From NCBI GenBank assembly GCA_029260055.1, contig JAJDDX010000138.1:1-37458 (forward strand): DNA of 37,458 nt. Reading direction: 5' to 3'. Position numbers and translations under genes: made by a program. Below, piece by piece: positions 15,450 to 23,788 of the stretch; the first letter of the stretch is position 1, and each line of letters starts with the position of its first letter. This stretch comes from Phycisphaerae bacterium (lineage in GTDB: Bacteria > Planctomycetota > Phycisphaerae > UBA1845). Under the pieces are notes generated by a model. That model worked only from the letters and a program-made list of their open reading frames with translations, ran no database searches and had not been told where the DNA came from.

Positions 15450-17015
15450 ATGAGCGTAAAGCCACGAAACCTTCTCGTCGGCATCGACAGCGGTACTCAA
15501 TCTACGAAAGCTCTGCTGGTCGACGGCGATACGGGCGAGGTCCTCGCTTCCGCCTCGTCGCCCCATCAGCTCCTCAGCGATCTGCCGCCGGGCCACCTCG
15601 AACAGCACCCGCAAGAGTGGTTCACCGCGATGGAGCTGGCACTGCAAGAAGTGCTTGGCGCCGACGGGGTCAACCCGAAGCACGTCCGCGCGATCGGCGT
15701 CTCCGGTCAGCAGCACGGATTCGTACCGCTCGACGTTGACGGCGAGGTCATACGCCCCGCGAAACTCTGGTGCGACACCTCGACCGCCAAGCAGTGCGAC
15801 GAGATCATCGCCAGAGTCGGTGGCCTGGCCCGATTCATCGAACTCACCGGCAACCCGCTGCCGCCGGGCTTCACCGCCTCGAAGATCGCATGGCTCGAGG
15901 AGATCGAACCGGCCAACTACGCGCGGCTTCACACCGTCCTGCTTCCGCATGACTACCTGAACTTCCGACTGACCGGCGAGCGACGCATGGAATGCGGCGA
16001 CGCATCAGGCACCGCCCTGCTCGATGTGCGCCGCCGAGCGTGGTGCGAAGAGGTGGTCGCCGCAATCGACGACGACCTCGCAGCAAAGCTCCCACCGCTC
16101 ATACCCAACGACGAGCCGTGCGGCACGCTCGCCCAAGACCTCGCCTCCAAGTGGGGCATGGACAAGAGCGTGCTCGTCAGCTCCGGCGGCGGTGACAACA
16201 TGATGTCGGCCATCGGCACCGGCAACGTCGCCGAAGGCGTCGTCACGGTAAGCCTCGGTACGTCCGGCACGATCTTCGCTTACTCGACCAGACCCGTCGT
16301 CGACACGGACGGCGACGTGGCGGCCTTCTGCGACAGCACCGGAGCATGGCTGCCGCTGGTCTGCACGATGAACGTCACGGTCGCTACGGAGCTGACCAAA
16401 TCGCTCTTCGATGCTGATGACGACTGGCTCGAGGGCGCCGTCAACAGCATATCAGCCGGCAGCGACGGATTGCTGCTCATCCCCTACTTCGAAGGCGAGC
16501 GAACGCCCAACGTACCCAACGGCACCGGCGTCTGGTTCGGAGCCAACCGAACGACCCACACGCCCGCCCACTTCGCCCGCGCAGCCATGGAAGGTGCGAC
16601 CCTCGGGCTCAGCGTCGGCCTGGCGAAGCTGCAAGAACTCGGCGCGCGCAGAACCGAGATTCGCCTCACGGGCGGCGGCTCCAACAGCCCCGCATGGCGA
16701 CAGATCGCGGCCGACGTGTTCGGCCTGCCCGTCGTATGCCTCGAGCAGCGTGAGTCGGCTGCGTTCGGAGCAGCCATACAGGCAAAATGGTGCTGGCAAC
16801 GCCAACAGTCGCCGGACGCGTCGATCGCCGACATCGCCGGCGAGTGGGTACGACCCGTCGAGTCCACGCGAGCAAACCCCGATGCAGCGCGCAGCGAAAC
16901 CTACCGCACGCTCGGCCGCCTGCACGACCGGGTCTCCCTCTCGCTCGACGGCGCATTCAACGCACACCGTGAGTTCATTACAGGCGGTTCTGAATCAAAG
17001 GGGCATCAGCGATGA
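15450..17015 (+). CDS. xylB: Xylulokinase
   Basis: The protein has 521 residues, a normal FGGY-kinase length. It phosphorylates D-xylulose with ATP to xylulose 5-phosphate in the cytoplasm. Visible features are the N-terminal phosphate loop GIDSGTQSTKALLVD (11-25) and the xylulokinase-typical SGQQHGFVPLD (85-95). The catalytic Asp249 lies in SSGGGDNM, the second-domain motif is SLGTSGTIFA, and the C-terminal motif is LTGGGSNSPAWRQIAADVFG. Its stop overlaps the start of the isomerase-like gene (ATGA), which fits a xylose-to-xylulose 5-phosphate pathway. No Shine-Dalgarno sequence is obvious before ATG 15450. Other FGGY substrates cannot be excluded. Confidence 0.93.
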   Translation: MSVKPRNLLVGIDSGTQSTKALLVDGDTGEVLASASSPHQLLSDLPPGHLEQHPQEWFTAMELALQEVLGADGVNPKHVRAIGVSGQQHGFVPLDVDGEVIRPAKLWCDTSTAKQCDEIIARVGGLARFIELTGNPLPPGFTASKIAWLEEIEPANYARLHTVLLPHDYLNFRLTGERRMECGDASGTALLDVRRRAWCEEVVAAIDDDLAAKLPPLIPNDEPCGTLAQDLASKWGMDKSVLVSSGGGDNMMSAIGTGNVAEGVVTVSLGTSGTIFAYSTRPVVDTDGDVAAFCDSTGAWLPLVCTMNVTVATELTKSLFDADDDWLEGAVNSISAGSDGLLLIPYFEGERTPNVPNGTGVWFGANRTTHTPAHFARAAMEGATLGLSVGLAKLQELGARRTEIRLTGGGSNSPAWRQIAADVFGLPVVCLEQRESAAFGAAIQAKWCWQRQQSPDASIADIAGEWVRPVESTRANPDAARSETYRTLGRLHDRVSLSLDGAFNAHREFITGGSESKGHQR

Positions 17016-18139
17016 CCTACAAGCTTCGTGATATTCGCTATCAGCAAACGCGGCGTGACCGTGCCGAGCTTACCGAACACCTTGCGAGCTTTCGCCTCAA
17101 GCCGCGCGTGTCCGTCGGCATCTGGTACTTCACCCCGGGCGGTGGGCGCTTTCATGACCGCTACGTGCCCGAAGCGACCATTCAGCAGCGTCTCGACATG
17201 GCGGCTGAGATGGCGAAGTTCGGCGTCACCGGCATCGAGGCCCACTACCCCGTCGAGGTCAACGAGGAGAACCTCCACCTCTACAAGAAGCTGGAGGAGC
17301 AGGCCGGCGTGCGACTCGTTGCCGTGCCGTTCTGCCATTTCTTCGATCCGGAGTTCGAGTTCGGAAGCCTCTCCAGCCCCTATTCCGAAGTTCGGCAGAA
17401 GGCGGTCGACGTGGCCGTCGGCGCGCTGAAGCTCATCCGCGACGCCGGAGCCGAAATGGCCATCTCCTGGCCCGGCATCGACGGCTACACCTATTCGCTC
17501 GGCACGATCTATCCCTGGATGTGGGATCGGTTCGAAGGCGCGATGGCTGAGGCAATGGACGAAGTGCCCGGCATCCGCGTCGCCATCGAACCCAAACCCT
17601 ACGAGCCCGCGCCGAATAACATCTATCGCACGACCGCCGAGGGCATCCTCGCCGCCGGACGCATCGAAGCGCGAATGAAAAGCGCCGCAAACCGAAAGCT
17701 ACTGGATGAAGGCCACCGACTCGTCTGCCTCAACCCGGAGGTGGGCCATGTCCGAATGGGCTTCGAAGACTGCGCAGCCGCCTTCTCGCTCATCGGTATG
17801 GAGGGTCGCCTGGCGCACACGCACTGGAACTCCCAGCCGCTGGGCAACTACGACCAGGACCTCAACGTCGGCGTGGTCGACTGGCAGCAATCCGAGGCGC
17901 TGCTCTTCGCCCTGTGGGTCATGGGCTACGACGAGTGGTACGGCATCGACATCAACCCGGAGCGCATGCCGGTGCAAAAGGCGATCCAGATCAACACCGA
18001 AGTCCTGAAGATCCTCCAGGACCGTATCGAGTCATTGCCGATCGACCGCATCTTAGATTGCGCCGAAGACCCCCGCGCCAACCGCGGCGAACTCGAGATG
18101 ATCCTGGCGAACTCGATGCGCATAAGTGGGAACGACTGA
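17012..18139 (+). CDS. Xylose-isomerase-like TIM-barrel protein with altered metal ligand
   Basis: The protein has 375 residues and resembles short class I xylose isomerases. Aligned by eye to the Streptomyces enzyme, several metal ligands keep their spacing: Glu193 in IEPKP, Glu243 and His246 in NPEVGH, Asp281 and Asp283 in YDQDL, and Asp313 in GIDIN. The ligand equivalent to Asp245 (HIDLN) is His271 (HTHWN). The catalytic His54 region (FHDDD) is replaced by IEAHYP. Trp153 in SWPG may match the substrate-shielding Trp. Translational coupling to xylB suggests an aldose-ketose isomerase feeding that kinase, probably xylose or a related sugar. Because two active-site features differ, I would not assign xylA outright; a divergent sugar isomerase family is the alternative. 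Confidence 0.8.
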   Translation: MTYKLRDIRYQQTRRDRAELTEHLASFRLKPRVSVGIWYFTPGGGRFHDRYVPEATIQQRLDMAAEMAKFGVTGIEAHYPVEVNEENLHLYKKLEEQAGVRLVAVPFCHFFDPEFEFGSLSSPYSEVRQKAVDVAVGALKLIRDAGAEMAISWPGIDGYTYSLGTIYPWMWDRFEGAMAEAMDEVPGIRVAIEPKPYEPAPNNIYRTTAEGILAAGRIEARMKSAANRKLLDEGHRLVCLNPEVGHVRMGFEDCAAAFSLIGMEGRLAHTHWNSQPLGNYDQDLNVGVVDWQQSEALLFALWVMGYDEWYGIDINPERMPVQKAIQINTEVLKILQDRIESLPIDRILDCAEDPRANRGELEMILANSMRISGND

Positions 18140-18161
18140 AGGCTACCGAGTACGTTAACGG

Positions 18162-18854
18162 TCAGAAGGACGCCTCGTCAAACGAGGCCGGAATGTAGTC
18201 GGCAGACCGAATAGTCCGTGCGTCGCGGGATAGTGAGTGCAACACGTAACCCGGTAGTGCGATCCGCCAAGGCCCGTCCCCCTCCAGCCCCACGTGGGTA
18301 CGAAGCCGCTGATGTCTGAGACGGTCGTCGTAGTTGCCTACCAGCACGCCAAGATCAGCAGCTGGCAGCCTGCCTGATTGCCATTCCAACAGCTTGATCC
18401 CCGCGCCCTCACGGTAGCATTCGAGGACAAAGCCGACGCAACTGAACTTACGATAGCGCGGGGCACCACTCTCTTCATCCGCGACCCAGCGAACTGGCGG
18501 ATGGGCGCAATACTGGTCCAGAGCCGTCGACGGGCGACCCTCACAGTCTACTTCCGCCAGCCAGGTCTTCAGTCCCTCGCGCTCGCTGCTGTCCAGACTC
18601 ACGAATCCTATCGCATGAGCTGCGCAAGTCCGGCGATCTTCATCGCGTGCTTTGCCAAGCGAGATCTCTCCGGCGATCACGGGTGGCTCCATGTGCCAGA
18701 CTTGCACTCGGTCGCCAAACTTAAGTGTGCTCGACTCACGCAGGATGGCGACATGACGAACAAAGTGATTGCCCAACGGCTCAGCGTAGAAGGCAACCAC
18801 CGCATACGCTTCGAACCTGCTCGGTTCATCAGGATGGAGAGGTTCTGCGGGCAC
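18162..18854 (-). CDS. Unrecognised protein, possible permuted papain-like fold
   Basis: The protein has 230 residues. Start GTG 18854 is chosen because AAGGAG lies 7 nt upstream. I do not recognise the family. Two short segments stand out: NHFVRHVAIL near the N-terminus (about 29-38) and RKFSCVGFVLECYREGAG in the second half. A His-hydrophobic strand followed later by a Ser-Cys helix start is the order seen in permuted NlpC/P60-like cysteine hydrolases, so that is a weak structural guess. There is no signal peptide or membrane segment. It is the last of three co-directional unrecognised genes and ends 22 nt from the convergent xylose-isomerase-like gene. Confidence 0.75.
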   Translation of the reverse strand: MPAEPLHPDEPSRFEAYAVVAFYAEPLGNHFVRHVAILRESSTLKFGDRVQVWHMEPPVIAGEISLGKARDEDRRTCAAHAIGFVSLDSSEREGLKTWLAEVDCEGRPSTALDQYCAHPPVRWVADEESGAPRYRKFSCVGFVLECYREGAGIKLLEWQSGRLPAADLGVLVGNYDDRLRHQRLRTHVGLEGDGPWRIALPGYVLHSLSRDARTIRSADYIPASFDEASF

Positions 18855-18915
18855 TCAAGGTCTCCTTGATGCCAGAAGAGCGTTCCGTAGTTCGAATATG
18901 ATACTGGATATCGAG

Positions 18916-19956
18916 CTATCGAAGCAAGTCGAGGGATTCGCTCAATAACTCACGGGTCGGGTGGCTTGGCCCTGTGGTGTCATCGGAGTTCCATGATTCC
19001 GCAGTCCGCTGCAGTTTGCCACGGAGTTGGCGCGTTAGCCAGCTCTTCTCGAACCCCTGAAGTCGGGAGATTTGCTCACGCGAGCGAGGATCACCAAGCA
19101 CAACAAGAGCGTGGACCGCGTTCTGAGCAAGTGCAGCATTCTCCCCCGGCACAAGCATGTCTGGGTCAAGAAACTTGGCGCCCAATTCCGCAATCCGATC
19201 CACGAGAGACTCGCACTGAAGATCGGATGGCGGCGGCGAACGGAAGAAACGGCGCGGCACGCATTGAAGGGCGACCAGACGTGTGTCTACCGTACCGGCC
19301 ACGTCCAAGAACACGCGAAGACGCCCTATGTCGGACGCGTCGAGAAGTGACGCGCCGCAGCGCAACGCAGACCAGACTACATGGCCGGTATCACGTTGCG
19401 TTTCATGGCGAAGCGTCTCGGCAAGTCCAAGCAGGCGCTCTCTGACCGCTTCCCGGATATCCGCTCCATGGAACTGGAGGTCTTCCGCTGCAAAGACCAA
19501 TTCTGCCAGCCATTCCGGATCATCCTGCGCGGCGGCAAGTTCCGCTACGACGAACTCGGCAGCCTTGAGCGGCTCGTGTTCGATCAACTCAACCAACGCC
19601 TGAACGCGGGCCTCGAAGCTGTCCGAATCCTCGCCGGGCGTGACGTCATCATCACAGTCACCGGGCGCTACGATTTCGTCCGTTTCCGATGCAGGCCCAG
19701 CGTTCGCTGGAACCGACTTTGACTCAAACACCTGACTGGATTGTGCGTCGCCCTCACAATGTCGGTCAGGAACGTCCGGTGCGGCGCCCTCCGCGTCCGC
19801 TTCGAAGGCATAAATGCCATCGCTACGAAGAAAGGGCCGAACACGCAGCATTACTTTGGGGTGTTGTTCGAGTTTCCCGATCAGCCACCATTGCAGGCTC
19901 TCCGGAGATGGGCTGTCTGAGCCTGCCCCAGCTGCACGTCTCGCCGAGCTACTCAT
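18916..19956 (-). CDS. Unrecognised protein with helical repeats and acidic linker
   Basis: The protein has 346 residues and starts at ATG 19956, only 2 nt after the upstream stop, so the two are almost certainly co-translated. The N-terminal 40 residues include QWWLIGKLEQHPKVMLRV. Residues about 55-115 are acidic and low in complexity (GDCDDDVTPGEDSDSFEA), probably a flexible linker. The rest is helical with Leu/Ala heptad-like spacing (ALVELIEHEPLKAAEFVVAE, NAALAQNAVHALVVLGDP) and could form Armadillo/HEAT-like repeats. There is no signal peptide, catalytic motif or recognisable domain. I do not know its function. Confidence 0.75.
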   Translation of the reverse strand: MSSSARRAAGAGSDSPSPESLQWWLIGKLEQHPKVMLRVRPFLRSDGIYAFEADAEGAAPDVPDRHCEGDAQSSQVFESKSVPANAGPASETDEIVAPGDCDDDVTPGEDSDSFEARVQALVELIEHEPLKAAEFVVAELAAAQDDPEWLAELVFAAEDLQFHGADIREAVRERLLGLAETLRHETQRDTGHVVWSALRCGASLLDASDIGRLRVFLDVAGTVDTRLVALQCVPRRFFRSPPPSDLQCESLVDRIAELGAKFLDPDMLVPGENAALAQNAVHALVVLGDPRSREQISRLQGFEKSWLTRQLRGKLQRTAESWNSDDTTGPSHPTRELLSESLDLLR

Positions 19957-19958
19957 TG

Positions 19959-20690
19959 CTAAGCCTCGCCCTCGCTCGTGCCGGCATCCACATGCCGTAC
20001 ATTCTTGTCGTCCAGTAGACCCTTCAACACCGCCAGCTTCGCTTTCGCCGTCTTCGCCTTCTCTGCAAGATCATCGACCTGTTTCTGGGAAAGGACAGCC
20101 TCCAGCGCTACCGGCATGCCACTCGCAGCGGTGCATACAACCTTTAAGGTCGTCAAGGGAATCATGCCCTCGATCTGTGTCCACTTTTCGTCGTATACTG
20201 GGCGTGCATCACAGATCAACTGGATGTCTTCAAGCGGCATCCCGGTTGCTTTTCGGACTCTCGCCGCATTAGCTCGACGGCGCAGACCTGGATACCTCTT
20301 AACGAACCGCAAGAAGCGCGGGCGTAATTCAGTCACTTGTTCGGGCGATAGCGGCTCGCTTTCTTTGTCGTCAGCCTCGACCCACGCCTCTATCTTGGAG
20401 AACAACTTCTCCGGACTCTCCTTCTGATCTTCACGCCGAGCGTCCGCGAAGAGAAGCACCCGTGCCAGTCGTTCGCCGTGCTCGCTTCCGTCGGTCGCGT
20501 TAGCGAGGAGTTGTTCGAGGGCCTCGCGGCTTAGGAACTCAGGACTCGATTCGAGTCTGACTGCAATAGCGTCTATCTCGGCGTCGTCGAAATCGAGCAG
20601 GCTCTTGGCATCCGCTACGAACGAAGGGGGGATACCGAAGTCGGGCCCGGCTCCAAACGGCCCCCTAAGGTAAATCACTGGGTCGCCCAT
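19959..20690 (-). CDS. Unrecognised cytosolic protein, first of three-gene operon
   Basis: The protein has 243 residues. Start ATG 20690 is supported by GGAG 9 nt upstream. The N-terminus reads MGDPVIYLRGPFGAGPDFG. The middle is helical and charged (LDFDDAEIDAIAVRLESSPE). A segment RARFLR-like, RFVKRYPGLRRRANAARVR, is basic. Residues about 165-205 (DAR.VYDEKWTQIEGMIPLT, TLKVVCTAASGMPVALEAVL) look like a small alpha/beta region. The C-terminus is a Lys/Ala-rich predicted coiled coil (KQVDDLAEKAKTAKAKLAVL). No known domain is recognised. Its stop lies 2 nt before the next start, giving a tight operon with the two genes downstream. Confidence 0.75.
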   Translation of the reverse strand: MGDPVIYLRGPFGAGPDFGIPPSFVADAKSLLDFDDAEIDAIAVRLESSPEFLSREALEQLLANATDGSEHGERLARVLLFADARREDQKESPEKLFSKIEAWVEADDKESEPLSPEQVTELRPRFLRFVKRYPGLRRRANAARVRKATGMPLEDIQLICDARPVYDEKWTQIEGMIPLTTLKVVCTAASGMPVALEAVLSQKQVDDLAEKAKTAKAKLAVLKGLLDDKNVRHVDAGTSEGEA

Positions 20691-20942
20691 AGTTACACTC
20701 TCCGGTCGCCGAAAACTGTCCCGAGTCCGACGCACCATGCTGCAATGTTGTTGCGGGGAAATGGGCGTCGTTTAGACGCCTTCAGACGATCCTGGGTGCC
20801 ATCCCTAGCTTGCATCGCGTGTACCACCGCCTACGTGCATGCTGCCCTGGAACGTAGCGCCCCATACTTTAGCGGGTGCCTCCACGTAATGCCAGCCCAA
20901 CCCGGAAAAGACTTCTCGGACCAAAGAAACCGCCCAAGCCCC

Positions 20943-21665
20943 CTAATCCCGCCGGCCGAAAACGATCGACGCGTAATACAGCATCGTCAGGATCGCCGTC
21001 AGCGTCGCGGCGACGTAGGTCATGGCGGCCGCGTTGAGCACCTTACCCACGATCTTGTCTTCGGCGGCCGTCACGATGCCTTGCTGCTGCAGGATCTCCC
21101 GAGCCCGGCTCGACGCGTTGAACTCGACCGGCAGGTTGATGAGCTGGAACACGACCGTCGCACCGAAGAGCCCGAGCCCCACCACGGCGATGTAGCGCGC
21201 GCCGGGCATGTCCATCCAGCTAGACAGAATGATCCCCGCGAAGATCAGGGCAAACGAGAACTGCGTTCCGATCGACGCCATCGGCACCAACCCGTTGCGA
21301 ATCGCCAGCGGCGCGTACACCTTGAAGTCCTGGATGGCGTGGCCCACTTCGTGCGCCGCGATCCCCACCGACGACAGCGTTCGCCCCTGATAAACTTCCG
21401 GGCTGAGCCGCAGGACCTTGTGTTTCGGATCGTAGTGATCGCCGAGGAACGTCTTGGCCGCCTCGATCGACACGTTACCGATGCCGTACGCATCGAGAAT
21501 CCGCTGAGCGGTTTGCGCACCGGTCAGCCCGCTGCTTGCGTTGTACTTGTTGCCGTGGGCGTAGGCGCTCTTGACCTTCCACTGGGCAAGAGCAGCTATC
21601 AGCAGCGCCGGCCCCACGTAGACAAAGTACATCGGATCGAAGTAAATGAACGCAAGTATTTCCAT
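20943..21665 (-). CDS. YugP-type membrane zinc metallopeptidase
   Basis: The protein has 240 residues, the usual length for the YugP (DUF, peptidase) family. The zinc motif HEVGH sits at residues 105-109, preceded by the family sequence LSPEVYQGRTLSSVGIAA. An N-terminal helix (YFVYVGPALLIAALAQW) and hydrophobic segments at FSFALIFAGIILSSW, YIAVVGLGLFGATVVFQLI and AATLTAILTMLYY anchor it in the membrane. The family Glu/Asn segment LPVEFNASSRA is present. AAGG lies about 7 nt before ATG 21665. The natural substrate of the family is unknown. It is monocistronic here, divergent from ogt across a 302-nt gap. Confidence 0.92.
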   Translation of the reverse strand: MEILAFIYFDPMYFVYVGPALLIAALAQWKVKSAYAHGNKYNASSGLTGAQTAQRILDAYGIGNVSIEAAKTFLGDHYDPKHKVLRLSPEVYQGRTLSSVGIAAHEVGHAIQDFKVYAPLAIRNGLVPMASIGTQFSFALIFAGIILSSWMDMPGARYIAVVGLGLFGATVVFQLINLPVEFNASSRAREILQQQGIVTAAEDKIVGKVLNAAAMTYVAATLTAILTMLYYASIVFGRRD

Positions 21666-21891
21666 GGCTACACCTTACGTAATGCCTCCTGCACCATACC
21701 CCGCCGGACCGCTAGCCCGGCGCGGCATCCCGTGCCTCTTCTACGCCGCCGACCGGGTAGGAGGTTGCGGCCTCCTTTCTAATCGGTATTCGGGGGCCGC
21801 GGGCGTCAGAATGTATGTTTTCATGTCCCGCGGCAAGTTTCTTCCCCGGCGATCGAGCACTTCACGACCGCCCAGCGCCACCGATCCGAGC

Positions 21892-21937
21892 ACCCCACGC
21901 GCCGCACCCTTGAAATGGGGCCCGCGTGGGGTACATT
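21892..21937 (+). promoter_or_regulatory. Inverted repeat overlapping candidate ogt promoter
   Basis: In the 302-nt gap between yugP and ogt, ACCCCACGCG (21892-21901) is followed 21 nt later by its exact complement CGCGTGGGGT (21923-21932). A sigma-70-like promoter can be drawn across it: TTGAAA (21910-21915), 16 nt, TACATT (21932-21937), about 31 nt before the ogt ATG. The right arm then lies between the two boxes, a usual place for a repressor or activator. Alternatively the repeat is a transcript hairpin. The rest of the gap shows only a 6-bp AGGAGG/CCTCCT hairpin (21759-21776) and no gene. Confidence 0.35.
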
Positions 21938-21967
21938 CCTCGCAGGTCCGATTTGAAAGGCCATGCG

Positions 21968-22510
21968 ATGCAGTTTTCCCTGATCGACACGCAATGGGGA
22001 CCGTTCGGGTTCGTGGTACGTGACGGCCGACTCGTCACGACACACCTTCCCGACAATGCCCAGCGCACCCGGCGGCGGATCGCCCGCGAATGGCCGGGCG
22101 CGGTGGAGGACACCAAGGCCCTGCCCGGTTTCCGCAAGCAAGTGATCGACTACTTCAAGGGCAAGCCGGTCGACTTCAACATCGACATCGACGTATCCGA
22201 CCTGCCGCCGTTTAGGCGCGCGGTGATCGAGGTCTGCCGGGGTATCCCCTACGGCGAGACCGTCAGCTACGCGGACCTCGCCCGAGCCGTGGGCAAGCCC
22301 GGCGCCGCCAGAGCCGTCGGCGGCGCGATGGCGAACAACCCGATCCCGCTCGTCGTACCGTGCCACCGTGTGCTCCGAACAGACGGCACACTCGGCGGCT
22401 TCTCGTCGCCCGGCGGGCTGACGCTCAAAGAGAGAATGCTCGAACTCGAAGGCGCATCGACAAACGGCGACGCGTCCACGCGGCAGCGTCAACCGGCGGC
22501 GGCATGCTAG
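21968..22510 (+). CDS. ogt: Methylated-DNA--protein-cysteine methyltransferase
   Basis: The protein has 180 residues from ATG 21968, with GAAAGG about 9 nt upstream; an upstream in-frame start at 21926 has no such site. It repairs O6-alkylguanine by suicidal transfer of the alkyl group to Cys132 in the conserved PCHRV motif. Preceding PYGETVSYADLARAVGKP (DNA-binding winged helix) and ARAVGGAMANNP (Asn/Arg segment) fit the family, and GGFSSPGGLTLKERML completes the C-terminal domain. The C-terminal 20 residues are a low-complexity extension. It is cytosolic. The promoter region contains an inverted repeat. Confidence 0.94.
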   Translation: MQFSLIDTQWGPFGFVVRDGRLVTTHLPDNAQRTRRRIAREWPGAVEDTKALPGFRKQVIDYFKGKPVDFNIDIDVSDLPPFRRAVIEVCRGIPYGETVSYADLARAVGKPGAARAVGGAMANNPIPLVVPCHRVLRTDGTLGGFSSPGGLTLKERMLELEGASTNGDASTRQRQPAAAC

Positions 22511-22531
22511 CGCGTCTGCCACAATCCGAGC

Positions 22532-22549
22532 CGCAGGCTTCAGCCTGCG
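22532..22549. repeat. Short REP-like hairpin between ogt and asparaginase gene
   Basis: CGCAGGCT, two bases, AGCCTGCG form an 8-bp perfect hairpin in the 118-nt gap after ogt. Similar GCAGGCTtcAGCCTGC palindromes are, from memory, dispersed in many GC-rich genomes. There is no T-run, so it is not an obvious terminator. Confidence 0.5.
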
Positions 22550-22628
22550 CGGGCCCTCGCCACGAAAAGAGCACCCACAGCACTATGGAAAAACAAATAC
22601 CCGACATCTACCACCCAGGGGATTCCGC

Positions 22629-23705
22629 ATGAACGACCTGACCCGGCGTGACTTCATCCAATCCACCGCCATCGCAGCCGCCACAGGCGCCATCGCATCC
22701 AGAGCAAGCGCATCAACGCAAGCAGCGCCGAAGCTGACCCATCCGGTCGTCGTCGCGAGCGGCAACGGGATGGCCGCGACGCAGAAGGCGGCCGACATGA
22801 TCGCCGCCGGTGCCGATACCCTCGACGCCGTCATCGCGGGCGTAAACATCGTCGAAAAAGACCCGGATGACATGTCCGTCGGCTATGGCGGACTGCCCAA
22901 CGAAGACGGCATCGTCGAACTCGACTCCTGCGTCATGCACGGACCGACGTGCCGCGCCGGCTCGGTGGCGGCCCTCCGCAACATCAAGACCCCGTCCCGC
23001 GTCGCGCAGCTCGTCATGGAGCGCACCGATCACGTCATGATCGTCGGTGAGGGAGCCCTCCGCTTCGCCAGGGCTCACGGCTTCGAAGAGGTCAATCTGC
23101 TCACCGACAAGGCCCGCCGCCACTGGCTCAAATGGAAAGAGGACCACTCGAAAAAGGACGACTGGCTCGGCGCACCGGACGCGCCCGACGCGGATAACAA
23201 AGGAGCACGCGCCGACTCCGAACCCATGTTCACCTACGGCACGATTAACTGCTGCGGCCTCAGCCCAACCGGCGAAGTCTCCGGCGTCACCACGACGAGC
23301 GGACTCAGCTACAAGATCCCCGGACGCGTGGGTGATTCACCCATCATCGGCGCGGGGCTCTTCGTCGACCGCACCGTCGGGGCGGCCGGCAGCACAGGGC
23401 GAGGCGAAGCCGTCATCAAGAGTTGTGGAGCCCACACCGTCGTCGAGGCCATGCGGCACGGCATGTCGCCGACAGAAGCCTGCCTGCACGGGCTCAAACG
23501 CATCGTCGACACCACCACCGAGCTGCGGCTGCTCGACGAGAAAGGCCGACCCAAGTTCGACGTGAAGTTCTACGCCGTCTCAATCGACGGTCGGCACGGG
23601 GGAGCCGCACTCTGGTCAGACGCCCATTACGCCGTCAACACCGACGGCAAAAACCGCCGCGAGCCCTGCGCGCACCTGTTCCAGCGTCCGCCCAAGAAGG
23701 GGTGA
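22629..23705 (+). CDS. Tat-exported asparaginase/glycosylasparaginase-family Ntn hydrolase
   Basis: The protein has 358 residues. ATG 22629 has AGGGGA 7 nt upstream. The N-terminal TRRDFIQST (5-13) followed by an Ala-rich stretch is a Tat leader, so the enzyme acts outside the cytoplasm. The family precursor self-cleaves before a Thr nucleophile, here Thr205 in YGTIN (HDTIG in human aspartylglucosaminidase). The downstream TTSGLSYKIPGRVGDSPIIG and GAGLFVD segments match the substrate site, and GRGEAVIKSCGA follows. The reaction is hydrolysis of asparagine-linked GlcNAc or of asparagine/isoaspartyl peptides; the sequence does not distinguish these. An exported glycosylasparaginase would fit a polysaccharide- and glycoprotein-degrading lifestyle. 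It stands alone. Confidence 0.92.
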   Translation: MNDLTRRDFIQSTAIAAATGAIASRASASTQAAPKLTHPVVVASGNGMAATQKAADMIAAGADTLDAVIAGVNIVEKDPDDMSVGYGGLPNEDGIVELDSCVMHGPTCRAGSVAALRNIKTPSRVAQLVMERTDHVMIVGEGALRFARAHGFEEVNLLTDKARRHWLKWKEDHSKKDDWLGAPDAPDADNKGARADSEPMFTYGTINCCGLSPTGEVSGVTTTSGLSYKIPGRVGDSPIIGAGLFVDRTVGAAGSTGRGEAVIKSCGAHTVVEAMRHGMSPTEACLHGLKRIVDTTTELRLLDEKGRPKFDVKFYAVSIDGRHGGAALWSDAHYAVNTDGKNRREPCAHLFQRPPKKG

Positions 23706-23788
23706 CGAGCGCGGACCGAGCCCCGCTACGTGGAAGTGGGAGACTATCGCTGTTGGCCAGGCACCGCCTAGCAGCCGCCGGAGGGCTT

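Noticed and set aside
16325-16350. DSTGAW in xylulokinase as a flavinylation motif
   Set aside because: The residue after GA is Trp rather than Ser/Thr, and the protein is a cytosolic kinase.
18162-20690. Assigning the three-gene operon to a named defence system
   Set aside because: No nuclease, NTPase, TIR, HEPN or other effector motif was visible, so a named system would be unsupported.
20764-20780. GGCGTC-GTTTA-GACGCC hairpin as a yugP terminator
   Set aside because: It is only a 6-bp stem, about 160 nt past the stop, with no T-run on the relevant strand.
20745-21782. Plus-strand frame of 345 codons opposite yugP
   Set aside because: It is the shadow of a recognisable HEVGH peptidase gene on the other strand.
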